Below the pieces are notes generated by a model. It was not told the DNA's origin, did not search any database, and saw nothing but the letters and a program-made list of their open reading frames with translations. Shown one piece after another: positions 7,976 to 16,176 of a stretch of DNA of 64,000 bases (its first letter is position 1; the number at the start of each line of letters is the position of its first letter). The DNA is from Mycolicibacterium sp. CBMA 234 (lineage in GTDB: Bacteria > Actinomycetota > Actinomycetes > Mycobacteriales > Mycobacteriaceae): NCBI RefSeq assembly GCF_009729415.1, contig NZ_MPKW01000023.1:1-64000 (forward strand). Direction: 5' to 3'. The translations under genes were made by a program, and so were the position numbers.

Positions 7976-8569
7976 TCAGTGTTGACCGGTGACCTGAATT
8001 GAAGTCAGGGCGGTGTGGACGGTGAGCGGGAGCGATCCGCCGTGAATCAGCCAGTCGTCCAAGGCGATTCGCACAGAGGCCATGGCCAGCGCACCGATCA
8101 GCCGTGGCCTGGGGTCTTGCGGTTGTAGGTCGGGCAGGCGCGGCGCGATCAGGTCGGCGATCGCGTTCTCGTAGCGCACGTAAACGTTCAACGTCCAGGC
8201 GGTCAGCGGCGCCGACGAGCGGGTCAGGGTTGCCAAGTCGCGAATCTGGTCGGCGATGTCGTCGAACCCGTCGGCGAGTTGCCCGAACGCCGCGACGACG
8301 GCCTCGGTCGCGGTGAGGTCAGCGGGTTGCGCGGCGATGGCCGCCGTGATGGTGTCCAGCCAGCGGGCCGTGACGCCCTCGGCGACCGCGTCCTCCTTGG
8401 AGGCGAAGTAGCGGAAGAACGTGGCCCGGCCGATCTCGGCGGTTTCAGCGATTCTGTCGATCGTGGCGGCGCCCAGTCCATCGTCGGACACCAGCTGTGC
8501 GGCGGCGGCCGCGATGCGCTCGCGGGTGGCCGTGCGCTTGCGTTCCGACAGAGATACAGGCTCCGACAT
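7976..8569 (-). CDS. TetR-family transcriptional regulator
   Basis: A 197-aa regulator with N-terminal helix-turn-helix: ATRERIAAAAAQLVSDDGL, then ATIDRIAETAEIGRATFFRYFASKED near residues 30-55, and a ligand-binding C-terminal half with few conserved residues. I chose the ATG at 8569 (MSEPVSL) because TATAGT at 8577-8582 ends seven bases before it, giving a leaderless promoter; the next in-frame ATG at 8599 abuts the operator. The 34-bp inverted repeat at 8601-8634 lies between it and the divergent DUF1214-sulfotransferase unit and is its probable binding site. Confidence 0.85.
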   Translation of the reverse strand: MSEPVSLSERKRTATRERIAAAAAQLVSDDGLGAATIDRIAETAEIGRATFFRYFASKEDAVAEGVTARWLDTITAAIAAQPADLTATEAVVAAFGQLADGFDDIADQIRDLATLTRSSAPLTAWTLNVYVRYENAIADLIAPRLPDLQPQDPRPRLIGALAMASVRIALDDWLIHGGSLPLTVHTALTSIQVTGQH

Positions 8570-8600
8570 GGTCCGAACTATATCGGCAACCTGAGCCATT

Positions 8601-8634
8601 GTGATACTTCGTATCGTCTGATACTAAGTATCAC
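8601..8634. promoter_or_regulatory. 34-bp inverted repeat, probable TetR operator
   Basis: The left arm GTGATACTTCGTATC and right arm GATACTAAGTATCAC, separated by GTCT, are complementary except for one position. The repeat occupies nearly all the space between the divergent TetR and DUF1214 genes and ends one base before the DUF1214 ATG, so binding would block that gene completely and cover the upstream part of the TetR promoter. Confidence 0.82.
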
Positions 8635-8635
8635 C

Positions 8636-9748
8636 ATGGAATCAAGTCACTCACAACTGGCGGTCGACGCAGGGCAAGCGCCGCTCGCCCTCGCCGGCTG
8701 GTCGCTCCTGGAACAGATGCAGCGCAACGCCGTTCAGGTGGTCACCGAGGACGCGGAGACCGAGCGGGAATACCTCGAAGGGCTCCGCGCCGTCGCGCGT
8801 ATCTCGTCGCTCTGTGCTCAGATATCGGTCGAAGCCGACACGGACCAGCCGCGGTTCTTCGATATGTGCTCACCGACCCGAATGGTGGGCGGGCCGAATC
8901 CCGACGGCAACTACTACCTCGCGATGATCCGCGGTGACCGCACCTACCGCATCAGCGGAAGTCGCGGCACCACAACATATCTGGGCTTTCAGGTGCTGGC
9001 CGGTACCGGGCTGACGCCGCGTCGCATGGCGGCCTATGTCAGCGACACCGAGCTGCCGCTCAGTGGCGGCGAGTTCACCCTCGTGCTTGCGGGCGACGAA
9101 CCGTCGCCCGAGTTGTTGGGCGACGCCCGCTGGGTGCAGATACCCCGGGATGCGTCGTCGATCGTGGTGCGCGAGTACATCGCCGACCGCGCTACCGAGC
9201 GCACCAGCAGCTTGCGAATCGAAGCGCTCGACGCTGCACCGGTCGCGCCGCTCACTGACGCCGAACTGGGCGAGCAGCTGACGGCGATGGCCTGGACGTT
9301 GCTCAAGCTGATCACCCTGCATCGGACCATCAAGCCCGAAATGCTCACCACGCCAAACGTATTGCTGACTGCCGAGGCGGCTGACCTCGGCGCGGCTGAC
9401 ACCACGCCTGACAACCTGTACATGATCGGCACCTATCGGCTCGAGCCAGATCAGGCGCTGGTGCTGGAATTCGAGCCCCCGGATACCCGCTACTGGAACG
9501 TCACGCTGGAGACCATCTGGCACGAGGTGCCCGAGCCGGGCCGGCGCAACGTCTCGGTGACCAACCGCGGGGTGGCCGTCGGCGATGACCGGCTGGTGCG
9601 AATCGCGATCTCCGCCAAGGACTTCGGCTACGGGCACTGGCTCGACACCGGCGGTCGCCATCGCGGCTTCGTGCTGTTGCGCTGGCTCGACAACCCGACC
9701 GCACCCGAAGTCCGGGTGTCGGTCCGTACCGAAGGGAACCTGAAGTGA
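8636..9748 (+). CDS. DUF1214-domain protein
   Basis: A 370-aa protein starting MESSHSQLAVDAGQ. The C-terminal half has the DUF1214 signature: NLYMIGTYRLEPDQALVLEFEPPDTRYWNVTLETIW, and later GHWLDTGGRHRGFVLLRW. DUF1214 proteins are common in mycobacteria and their biochemical role is unknown. The start is directly after the TetR operator, with no room for a ribosome binding site, so the message is probably leaderless. The stop overlaps the GTG of the sulfotransferase gene (GTGA), so the two are translationally coupled. The long upstream extension of this frame runs through the TetR gene and is not real. Confidence 0.78.
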   Translation: MESSHSQLAVDAGQAPLALAGWSLLEQMQRNAVQVVTEDAETEREYLEGLRAVARISSLCAQISVEADTDQPRFFDMCSPTRMVGGPNPDGNYYLAMIRGDRTYRISGSRGTTTYLGFQVLAGTGLTPRRMAAYVSDTELPLSGGEFTLVLAGDEPSPELLGDARWVQIPRDASSIVVREYIADRATERTSSLRIEALDAAPVAPLTDAELGEQLTAMAWTLLKLITLHRTIKPEMLTTPNVLLTAEAADLGAADTTPDNLYMIGTYRLEPDQALVLEFEPPDTRYWNVTLETIWHEVPEPGRRNVSVTNRGVAVGDDRLVRIAISAKDFGYGHWLDTGGRHRGFVLLRWLDNPTAPEVRVSVRTEGNLK

Positions 9749-10908
9749 GCCGATTCGACCCGGACACGCTGATCGACCAGGCGTGCGAGACCACGGGCTG
9801 TGACGATTTCGGCGGTGACACGTGGCGGGAAGGGCTGGACCGGCTGACCGACGGGCTGGTCGCCGAAGCGCGGCTGTCGCCGCTCGGTATCGAGATCGCC
9901 GTCCTCGACATCACGCGGGCCCTGGTCAATCGACTGCAGGTTGTCGCGCACCGCAAGACCCATCCGGAGGTGCGGGCCGAGCGGATCGAACAGCCGATCG
10001 TCATCGTCGGTCAACCGCGCACCGGCACCACCATCCTCTACCATCTGCTTTCCCAGGATCCGGACCTGCGTACCCCGCTGACGTGGGAAGTCGACATGCC
10101 GTGTCCGGTGCCGAAACCCGAGACGTACCACAATGATCCGCGCATCGCGCAGGTTCAGGCGAGCATCGAGATGTCCGAACAGATCGTGCCGGGCCTACTG
10201 GCATTCCACCCCATGGGTGCGCTGGTGGGGCAGGAATGCCTGCGCATCACCGCCAGTGATTTCACCAGCATGATCTACTCGGTCCAGTACCGGCTGCCGT
10301 CGTACTACCGCTGGTTGCTGCATGATGCCGACCATCGCGCCGCCTGTCAATACCATCGAATCTTCTTGCAGCACTTGCAGTCCGGCGTACCGGGTCAGTG
10401 GTTGCTGAAATCTCCGGGGCATTTGTGGCAGCTCGACACTCTTCTTGCCGAGTACCCCGACGCGCTGATCGTGCAGACCCACCGCGATCCGTTGAACGTG
10501 ATCTCGTCGATTGCCGCGTTGACCAACCATCTGCGAGGCCTGGCCTCCGATGAGTCCACCGTCGCTGACTGTGCCGCCCAATCGGTGGAGGAGATCACCG
10601 TCGGCCTCGACCGGGAGATGGCATTGCGGGACAGCGGTGCGGTACCCGCCGATCGCGTCACCGATGTCCTGTTCCACGACTTCATGCGTGACCCGTGGAC
10701 CACCATCAAGGCGATCTACGAACGGCTCGGGCGGGAACTGGCGCCGGCCGTCGAACAGAAGATGCGCGACTACCTCGCCGCCCACCCGGGCGACGGTGGT
10801 GGCAACCGCTACACGTGGTCGGACACCGGTCTGGACGCCGCCGAGGTTCGTGAACAGGTCGCGGCGTATCAAGATCGGTATGGAGTGCCGACCGAACGGT
10901 TGAAGTGA
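9745..10908 (+). CDS. Sulfotransferase family protein
   Basis: A 387-aa PAPS-dependent sulfotransferase-fold protein. The 5'-phosphosulfate loop IVGQPRTGTTILYHLL is near residues 86-101, and the 3'-phosphate region LIVQTHRDPLNVISSIAAL near 245. Mycobacteria carry many such enzymes, several acting on lipids or trehalose; the acceptor here is unknown. The gene is coupled to DUF1214 by a GTGA overlap and is under the TetR operator. It sits within the sterol locus but has no KstR box, so any link to steroid sulfation is speculative. Confidence 0.8.
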   Translation: MSRFDPDTLIDQACETTGCDDFGGDTWREGLDRLTDGLVAEARLSPLGIEIAVLDITRALVNRLQVVAHRKTHPEVRAERIEQPIVIVGQPRTGTTILYHLLSQDPDLRTPLTWEVDMPCPVPKPETYHNDPRIAQVQASIEMSEQIVPGLLAFHPMGALVGQECLRITASDFTSMIYSVQYRLPSYYRWLLHDADHRAACQYHRIFLQHLQSGVPGQWLLKSPGHLWQLDTLLAEYPDALIVQTHRDPLNVISSIAALTNHLRGLASDESTVADCAAQSVEEITVGLDREMALRDSGAVPADRVTDVLFHDFMRDPWTTIKAIYERLGRELAPAVEQKMRDYLAAHPGDGGGNRYTWSDTGLDAAEVREQVAAYQDRYGVPTERLK

Positions 10909-10945
10909 TGCTCGGTCCGATGCCCGCTGAGTTGGTCTAGTTCCT

Positions 10946-11009
10946 CCGCGAGCAGACGTAAAACTGTCGCATTTGGCGTTCCAAAGTGCAGTTTTGCGTC
11001 TGCTCGCGG
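10946..11009. terminator. Long two-part hairpin after the sulfotransferase gene
   Basis: Two 21-base arms (10946-10966 and 10989-11009) share the core GCGAGCAGACG and AAAACTG and pair with one G-T mismatch. The loop holds a second short stem, TTTGG with CCAAA. No T-run follows, as is common for mycobacterial terminators. It could end the DUF1214-sulfotransferase message or be a member of a dispersed intergenic repeat family. Confidence 0.6.
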
Positions 11010-11039
11010 GGAGTCAGTAGACACTTCTTGCAAGTTGTC

Positions 11040-11053
11040 TAGAACCTGTTCTA
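11040..11053. promoter_or_regulatory. KstR-type operator fused to a -10 element
   Basis: TAGAACCTGTTCTA fits the KstR consensus. Its last two bases begin TAGATT (11052-11057), a TANNNT hexamer that ends six bases before the GTG at 11064. Repressor binding would therefore directly cover the -10 element of a leaderless promoter for the Rv3519-like gene and cyp142. Confidence 0.88.
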
Positions 11054-11063
11054 GATTTGTGTT

Positions 11064-11819
11064 GTGACCGACGCCACCGGGCCTTCGCAACACGTCATCG
11101 CCGGCACCGTGCTGACCATGCCGGTGCGCATTCGCAAGGCGACGCAGCACATGGCGATGTTCTCTGTCGACGCCGGTGCCGCGCAACGCATGATCGACTA
11201 CAGCGGCCTGCAGGTGTGCCGGTACCGCCCGCGCCGCGCGGTGGCCGTGCTGATGCTGATGCACTACATCGACGGCGACCTTGGCGAGTACTACGAGTAC
11301 GGCACCAACATCATGGTGAACCCGCCCGGTTCGAATGCCTCGGGCCTGCGTGCCCTGCAGTCCGCCGGCGCGTTCATCCACCATCTGCCCGTCGACCAGC
11401 CCTTCACGCTCGAGGCCGGCCGGTCCATCTGGGGTTACCCAAAGGTGATGGCGGACTTCGTCGTCCGTGGAGCGGACAATCCGGCCGGGGCTCGCGATGG
11501 CCGTTCGTTCTCATTCGACGTCACCATCGACGGCCAATTCGCCGTCGGGATGGACTTTCGGCCGGGCTTTCCGGTGCCTGCGCCGTCCAAACCGCAGGCG
11601 CCCCCGACCTATTCGCATCTGGGCGGTGTCACCCGCGAGACCGTCGGCGTGATGAAGCCGTCCGGGGTGCGCTACCGGCCCGGCGGGGTGACGGTGCGCC
11701 TTGGCGAGCACCCGTACGCCCACGAACTTGCTGCCCTCGGATTGCCAAAACGCGCAATGCTTTCCGGTTCCGCTGACAACGTAGACATGACCTTCGCCGA
11801 CGCTCAGGAGATCAAGTGA
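11064..11819 (+). CDS. Acetoacetate decarboxylase-fold protein, Rv3519-like
   Basis: A 251-aa protein of the acetoacetate decarboxylase-like fold, similar to Rv3519. Typical segments are CRYRPRRAVAVLMLMHYIDGDLGEYYEYG, FIHHLPVDQPFTLEAGRSIWGYPKVMADF and the C-terminal HPYAHELAALGLPKRAML. Several family members lack decarboxylase activity, and the function in sterol breakdown is not established. The GTG start lies ten bases after a KstR operator and looks leaderless. Its stop overlaps the GTG of cyp142, so the two form an operon. Confidence 0.8.
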   Translation: MTDATGPSQHVIAGTVLTMPVRIRKATQHMAMFSVDAGAAQRMIDYSGLQVCRYRPRRAVAVLMLMHYIDGDLGEYYEYGTNIMVNPPGSNASGLRALQSAGAFIHHLPVDQPFTLEAGRSIWGYPKVMADFVVRGADNPAGARDGRSFSFDVTIDGQFAVGMDFRPGFPVPAPSKPQAPPTYSHLGGVTRETVGVMKPSGVRYRPGGVTVRLGEHPYAHELAALGLPKRAMLSGSADNVDMTFADAQEIK

Positions 11820-13021
11820 CAAGTGTTATTACCCGGCCCGACGTTGACCTGACCGACGGCCGGTTTTATGCCGACGGCCCGGCAGCCCGCGAGGCGTACC
11901 GCTGGATGCGGGCCAATGAGCCGGTGTTCCGTGACCGCAACGGGCAGGCCGCGGTGACGTCATATCAGTCCGTGCTGGACGCTGAGCGCAACGCCGAGCT
12001 GTTCTCCAACGCCGGCGGCATCCGCCCCGATCAGCCGGGTATGCCGTACATGATCGACATGGATGACCCCGCGCACCTGGTGCGGCGCAAGCTCGTCAAC
12101 GCCGGCTTCACCCGCAAGCGCGTGATGGACAAGGTGCCGTCCATCGGGCGGCTGGTCGATGCGCTGATCGACAACGTCTGTGAGAAGGGCGAGGCCGACT
12201 TCGTCAACGATCTGGCGGCCCCGCTGCCCATGGCAGTCATCGGCGACATGCTCGGCGTGGTGCCTGAAGAGCGCGAGATGCTGCTCAACTGGTCTGACGA
12301 GCTGGTGTCGGGACTGTCCTCGCACCTGGACGAGGCGTCGATCCAGAAACTGATGGAAACCTTTGCGGCATATACCGCTTTCACCATGGACGTCATCGCG
12401 GACCGGCGGGCCAACCCCACCGACGATCTGTTCTCGGTGTTCATCAACTCCGAGGTCGAAGGTCAGCGGCTGAGCGATGACGAGATCGTCATGGAGACGC
12501 TGCTGATCCTGATCGGCGGCGACGAGACCACCCGGCACACCCTGTCCGGTGGCACCGAGCAGCTGATGCGGCACCGCGATCAGTGGGACCGGCTCGCCGC
12601 CGACCCGTCGCTGATGCCCAGTGCGATCGAGGAGATGCTGCGCTGGACCTCGCCCATCAAGAACATGTGCCGCATCCTCACCGCGGACACCGTCTTCTAC
12701 GGCACTGAGCTGAAGAAGGACGAGAAGGTCATGCTGATGTTCGAATCGGCGAACTTCGACGGCGATCAGTTCGAGAACGCGAACGAGTTCCACATCGACC
12801 GGACTCCCAACAGCCACTTGGCTTTCGGCTTCGGCACCCACTTCTGCATGGGCAACCAGTTGGCCCGCCTGGAGCTGCGCTTGATGACGGAGCGGCTGCT
12901 GCAGCGCCTGCCCGACCTCCGCTTGGCCGACGGCGCGACGATCCCGCTGCGCGCCGCCAACTTCGTCAGCGGCCCCGAGTCCATGCCGGTGGTGTTCACC
13001 CCGACGGCCCGGGTGCTCTGA
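11816..13021 (+). CDS. cyp142: Cytochrome P450 CYP142 (sterol C26/C27 oxidase)
   Basis: A 401-aa soluble bacterial P450. The I-helix oxygen-binding segment IGGDETTRH is near residues 234-242, the ExxR pair in EEMLRW, and the haem loop FGFGTHFCMG carries the cysteine ligand at residue 344. The sequence and position match Rv3518c (CYP142A1), which oxidises the terminal methyl of cholesterol or cholest-4-en-3-one to the acid ahead of CoA activation by FadD19. Electrons probably come from a small ferredoxin such as the one at 24987. It is co-transcribed with the Rv3519-like gene behind a KstR box. Confidence 0.9.
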   Translation: MTSVITRPDVDLTDGRFYADGPAAREAYRWMRANEPVFRDRNGQAAVTSYQSVLDAERNAELFSNAGGIRPDQPGMPYMIDMDDPAHLVRRKLVNAGFTRKRVMDKVPSIGRLVDALIDNVCEKGEADFVNDLAAPLPMAVIGDMLGVVPEEREMLLNWSDELVSGLSSHLDEASIQKLMETFAAYTAFTMDVIADRRANPTDDLFSVFINSEVEGQRLSDDEIVMETLLILIGGDETTRHTLSGGTEQLMRHRDQWDRLAADPSLMPSAIEEMLRWTSPIKNMCRILTADTVFYGTELKKDEKVMLMFESANFDGDQFENANEFHIDRTPNSHLAFGFGTHFCMGNQLARLELRLMTERLLQRLPDLRLADGATIPLRAANFVSGPESMPVVFTPTARVL

Positions 13022-13027
13022 GCCGGT

Positions 13028-14275
13028 CTACGCCACTGATTGTCGGTCAAGGGTTTTCGCCGGCACCGCGATAGATACGGCGGTGCCGGACGAGGCCGTG
13101 ACCGCGAATTCACCGCCTGCGGCAAGCACTTTCGTGCAGATCGAGGCGAACCCGATGTGACCGTCCTCGACGCTTTGCGCAAGTCGGTCGGCAGGCATGC
13201 CGACGCCGTCGTCGGCAATGCGGAACTCGGCCCGACTACCGTTGTGCGCCAGCGTGAATCGCAGGTTATCGGCGTGTGCGTGTTTGATCGCGTTCGTCGA
13301 AAACTCGCGGGCCGCGCTGTAGAGCAGATAGTCGGCGTCGGTGCGCAGGCCGTCGGGCCAGTCGTCGGTGTCCAGGTGAACCGTGATGCTGGTACGGGCC
13401 GCAATGCCGTCGGCCAGGGCGGCGATCGCGGCCTTGAGGCCGGCGCGGGCCAACACCTCGGGATGCAATTCCCGCACCACGTCGCGCAGCAGCCGGGAAG
13501 ACTCCGCCAACGCGAAGTCGACGCGGTCCATCCCTTCGACTGACCCGTCGCGGACCTCCTCCATGTCGTGCCGGGCCACCAGGACGTACTGGAGCGCGCC
13601 GTCGTGTAGGCGCTCCGAAAGCGATTGGCGTTCCCGCTTCTCCAGATTGATCACCTCTTCGAGCAGGCGGGTCCGCTCCTGGGCTAAACCGGTGATGGTC
13701 CGGGTTCTGGACTGCTGAATCCACGACAGCGTGACCGACCCTGCGGCCAGGCCGAACAACACCGCGGTCCGCAACAGGATCGAGCCCCAGGGCTCGTTGC
13801 CGTTAGGTTCCTGGTTGACCCAGCTGACGACGAGGAACGTGGCGACCGTGGGAATCGCGATCGTGGCGCTCACGGCAGGGTCGAGCTGGGCTGCTGCGAT
13901 CAATGGGATCAGGAACAGTCCGTGCTGCATGACGTCTGACGTCCATGTTTCCGGCGAACTGAGTCCGGTGCCGACCGAAATAACCGCCACCGCAGTCAGA
14001 TCCGCGCACAGGACTAACAACGCCGTTAAACGCTGGGTTCGCATCGCCGCGTGATCGGCAGAGCGCCGCGCCCACCATGCCCAGACCGCGACCACTGCGA
14101 CGTAGCAGGCAAACGTGCACCAGTGCACCCACAAGGTCGCGGTCGGGGGCTCCAGTAGCAGGCCGACTGCGATGAACACCGCCAACAGCGCGCGCAGCGC
14201 AAACTGCAGCAGCAGGCCCCGCAGTAGCGAGACAGCAGTCGGCGCGGACACCGTCGGGCTACGGGGCTCAGACAT
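13028..14275 (-). CDS. NarL-type sensor histidine kinase (orphan)
   Basis: A 415-aa membrane kinase. Five or six hydrophobic segments fill about residues 15-190, followed by a coiled region, then a HisKA_3-type dimerisation helix with ERLHDGALQYVLVARHD (phospho-acceptor His) and an HATPase domain with SAAREFSTNAIKHAHAD and RIADDGVGMP. The ATG at 14275 (MSEPRS) has a GAAGGA ribosome binding site; the longer frame runs into a hairpin. No response-regulator gene is adjacent, so its partner is elsewhere. It sits between cyp142 and the epimerase, where M. tuberculosis has Rv3517. Confidence 0.8.
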   Translation of the reverse strand: MSEPRSPTVSAPTAVSLLRGLLLQFALRALLAVFIAVGLLLEPPTATLWVHWCTFACYVAVVAVWAWWARRSADHAAMRTQRLTALLVLCADLTAVAVISVGTGLSSPETWTSDVMQHGLFLIPLIAAAQLDPAVSATIAIPTVATFLVVSWVNQEPNGNEPWGSILLRTAVLFGLAAGSVTLSWIQQSRTRTITGLAQERTRLLEEVINLEKRERQSLSERLHDGALQYVLVARHDMEEVRDGSVEGMDRVDFALAESSRLLRDVVRELHPEVLARAGLKAAIAALADGIAARTSITVHLDTDDWPDGLRTDADYLLYSAAREFSTNAIKHAHADNLRFTLAHNGSRAEFRIADDGVGMPADRLAQSVEDGHIGFASICTKVLAAGGEFAVTASSGTAVSIAVPAKTLDRQSVA

Positions 14276-14288
14276 GCGGCACTTCCTT

Positions 14289-14343
14289 CGTGATCTGTGC
14301 ACGATTTTCCGCGATGACCGCGGGAAATCGTGCACAAATCACG
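14289..14343. terminator. Strong hairpin after the echA19-epimerase operon
   Basis: Arms of about 25 bases with cores GTGCACGATTT and AAATCGTGCAC pair with two mismatches around a short loop near 14315. The hairpin begins at the epimerase stop codon on the minus strand and separates that unit from the histidine kinase downstream. Confidence 0.68.
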
Positions 14344-15307
14344 CAAATGAGTCGGCGATGGACTCGCGGGGGTCGCGCCAGGTGAGGCCGAGATCGGCCA
14401 GGGTCGACGTGTCGTCGGTGGGCACCGCGGCCGTGAGCAGCAGGGCTGCTTCGTAGCTCAGGCCCTCGGCCAGCGGCAGCCAGCGTCCGGCGAAATCCGA
14501 AACCCGGCCGACACCGCGAAACAGCCTGGGTGACAGGGGAATCCGGCGGATCGGCTGGCCCAGTGCAGATTCGAGAGCGTCGACCATCTGGTCGAACGTC
14601 AGCATCACGCCGCCGCACACATAGCGTTTCGGCTCGCGGCCCGGCTGCATCAGCGCCGTGTGCACGCGGGCCACGTCGCCGACGTCGATCATCTGCATGC
14701 CGCCACGCAGTCGCGGGGCGACGCGGAACCGCACGATGGGGTCCCAACCTCGTTGCGTCACACCGACTGCCGTGTGAAAGGCCGGTCCGACTACCGATGA
14801 CGGGTACGTCACGACGATGGGCGCGCCCTGGGCCTGCAGCCGCCGGGCCGCCAGATCGGCATACGCCTTGGTGCGGGCGTAGTCGCTGCGGCCCGGGGCC
14901 GGGGGAGTGTCCGGCCCGATGACACCGTCGGACGGTGGAAACAGCGAGCTGTAGGACGACACCGACACAATCGGGTCGAGCCCCAACTCGGTGGCCTGCG
15001 TCAGCAGGGCCTCGGTCGCATAGGCGTTGATCTCCCACATCAACTGCGTGCGCCGGCTGTCGGTGCCGACCACGCCCGCCGCGTGCAGCACGGCGTCGCA
15101 GCCGGTCAGCAACGCGGAAATCGTTGCCGGATTTCGGATATCGCCGGGTAGGACCTCCAGCGGCCCTAGTCCGCGCAACGCCGCGATCACCGCGTCGTCG
15201 ACACCACCGGGAACCACCAACAGCCGGACCGCATGTCCGGCACCCAGCAACGCGCGGACGGTGTGGGCACCGACATAGCCGGTGCCACCCGTCACGGCAA
15301 CGCGCAT
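14339..15307 (-). CDS. NAD-dependent epimerase/dehydratase family protein (extended SDR)
   Basis: A 322-aa extended SDR. The N-terminal Rossmann motif is VTGGTGYVGAHTVRALL (about residues 5-21), with HAAGVVGTDS near 90, the serine region SVSSYSSLF near 118 and the catalytic YARTK near 143-147. The C-terminal part resembles 3-beta-hydroxysteroid dehydrogenase-type or DHFR-like epimerases. Its ATG overlaps the echA19 stop by one base, so it is co-transcribed with echA19 and probably under KstR control. That makes a hydroxysteroid or hydroxyacyl oxidation plausible; the substrate is unproven. Confidence 0.76.
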   Translation of the reverse strand: MRVAVTGGTGYVGAHTVRALLGAGHAVRLLVVPGGVDDAVIAALRGLGPLEVLPGDIRNPATISALLTGCDAVLHAAGVVGTDSRRTQLMWEINAYATEALLTQATELGLDPIVSVSSYSSLFPPSDGVIGPDTPPAPGRSDYARTKAYADLAARRLQAQGAPIVVTYPSSVVGPAFHTAVGVTQRGWDPIVRFRVAPRLRGGMQMIDVGDVARVHTALMQPGREPKRYVCGGVMLTFDQMVDALESALGQPIRRIPLSPRLFRGVGRVSDFAGRWLPLAEGLSYEAALLLTAAVPTDDTSTLADLGLTWRDPRESIADSFA

Positions 15308-16107
15308 CAGCGCATATTGAACTGTGGCGCGCGCTTCTCCTTGAAGGCCCGCGGGCCTTCCTTGGCGTCCTCGGACAGGAACACCGGGATGCCGTTGGCG
15401 GTATCGGGCTTGAAGGCGTCCAGCTCGTGCATGCCTTCGGTCTCGCGGATGGTCTTCAGGATGGCCTGCACCGCCAGCGGTCCGTTGTTGTTGATCACCT
15501 CAGCGATCTCCAGGGCCTTCTCCAGCGCGGTGCCGTCCGGGACCACATGCCCGATCAGTCCGTACTCCAGGGCCTGCGCCGCGGTGATGTGCCGTCCGGT
15601 CAGTAGCATGTCGCACGCGATGGTGTACGGAATCTGGCGGACCAGGCGCACTGCCGAGCCGCCCATCGGGTACAGGCTCCACTTCGCTTCGGAGATGCCG
15701 AATTTCGCGCTCTCACCGGCTACGCGGATGTCGGTGCCCTGCAGAATCTCGGTGCCGCCGGCGATAGCCGGGCCCTCGACCGCCGCGATCAGCGGCTTGG
15801 TCAGGCGGCGGCCCTTGAGTAGACCGTCGATGCGCGACGGGTCGTAGCTGCCGTCCTTGAACGAATCGCCCGGCGGCTTCTTGGTGGCGCCCTTGAGGTC
15901 CATACCGGCGCAGAAGTAGCCGCCCGCACCGGTGAGGATGCAGGTGCGGATTTCCGGATCGCTGTCGACGCGGTCCCAGGCCTCAACCATTATCGAGAGC
16001 ATCTCGCCAGAAAGGGCGTTGCGTGCCTCGGGCCGGTTCAACGTGACGATAAGCGTGTGTCCGCGCTGCTCAATGAGGGCGTCGGGGGCTTTTTCGGGTT
16101 CGCTCAC
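15307..16107 (-). CDS. echA19: Enoyl-CoA hydratase EchA19
   Basis: A 266-aa crotonase-fold protein closely matching Rv3516. The oxyanion-hole segments TGAGGYFCAGMDLK (near residue 62) and AVEGPAIAGGTEILQGTDIRVA (near residue 112) are present, and the catalytic glutamate region reads GISEAKWSLYPMGG. EchA19 hydrates the enoyl-CoA of the C8 sterol side chain after the first dehydrogenation. I chose the GTG at 16107, which has GGAAG about nine bases upstream, over the TTG at 16116, where that motif would abut the start. It is divergent from fadD19 across a KstR operator. Confidence 0.9.
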   Translation of the reverse strand: MSEPEKAPDALIEQRGHTLIVTLNRPEARNALSGEMLSIMVEAWDRVDSDPEIRTCILTGAGGYFCAGMDLKGATKKPPGDSFKDGSYDPSRIDGLLKGRRLTKPLIAAVEGPAIAGGTEILQGTDIRVAGESAKFGISEAKWSLYPMGGSAVRLVRQIPYTIACDMLLTGRHITAAQALEYGLIGHVVPDGTALEKALEIAEVINNNGPLAVQAILKTIRETEGMHELDAFKPDTANGIPVFLSEDAKEGPRAFKEKRAPQFNMR

Positions 16108-16151
16108 GGGTACCAACTTCCGGGCTCGAGATCGTTAGACTTGTCACAAAA

Positions 16152-16165
16152 TGTAACACGTTCTA
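16152..16165. promoter_or_regulatory. KstR-type operator between echA19 and fadD19
   Basis: TGTAACACGTTCTA fits TnnAACnnGTTnnA. The overlapping TAGTTT (16164-16169) is a TANNNT hexamer that ends seven bases before the fadD19 GTG, predicting a leaderless transcript repressed by KstR at the -10 position. The same site can serve the divergent echA19 operon. Confidence 0.9.
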
Positions 16166-16176
16166 GTTTATGTAAC

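Noticed and set aside
8279..8635. N-terminal extension of the DUF1214 gene
   Set aside because: It runs antisense through the TetR coding region and the operator; the recognised protein begins at ATG 8636.
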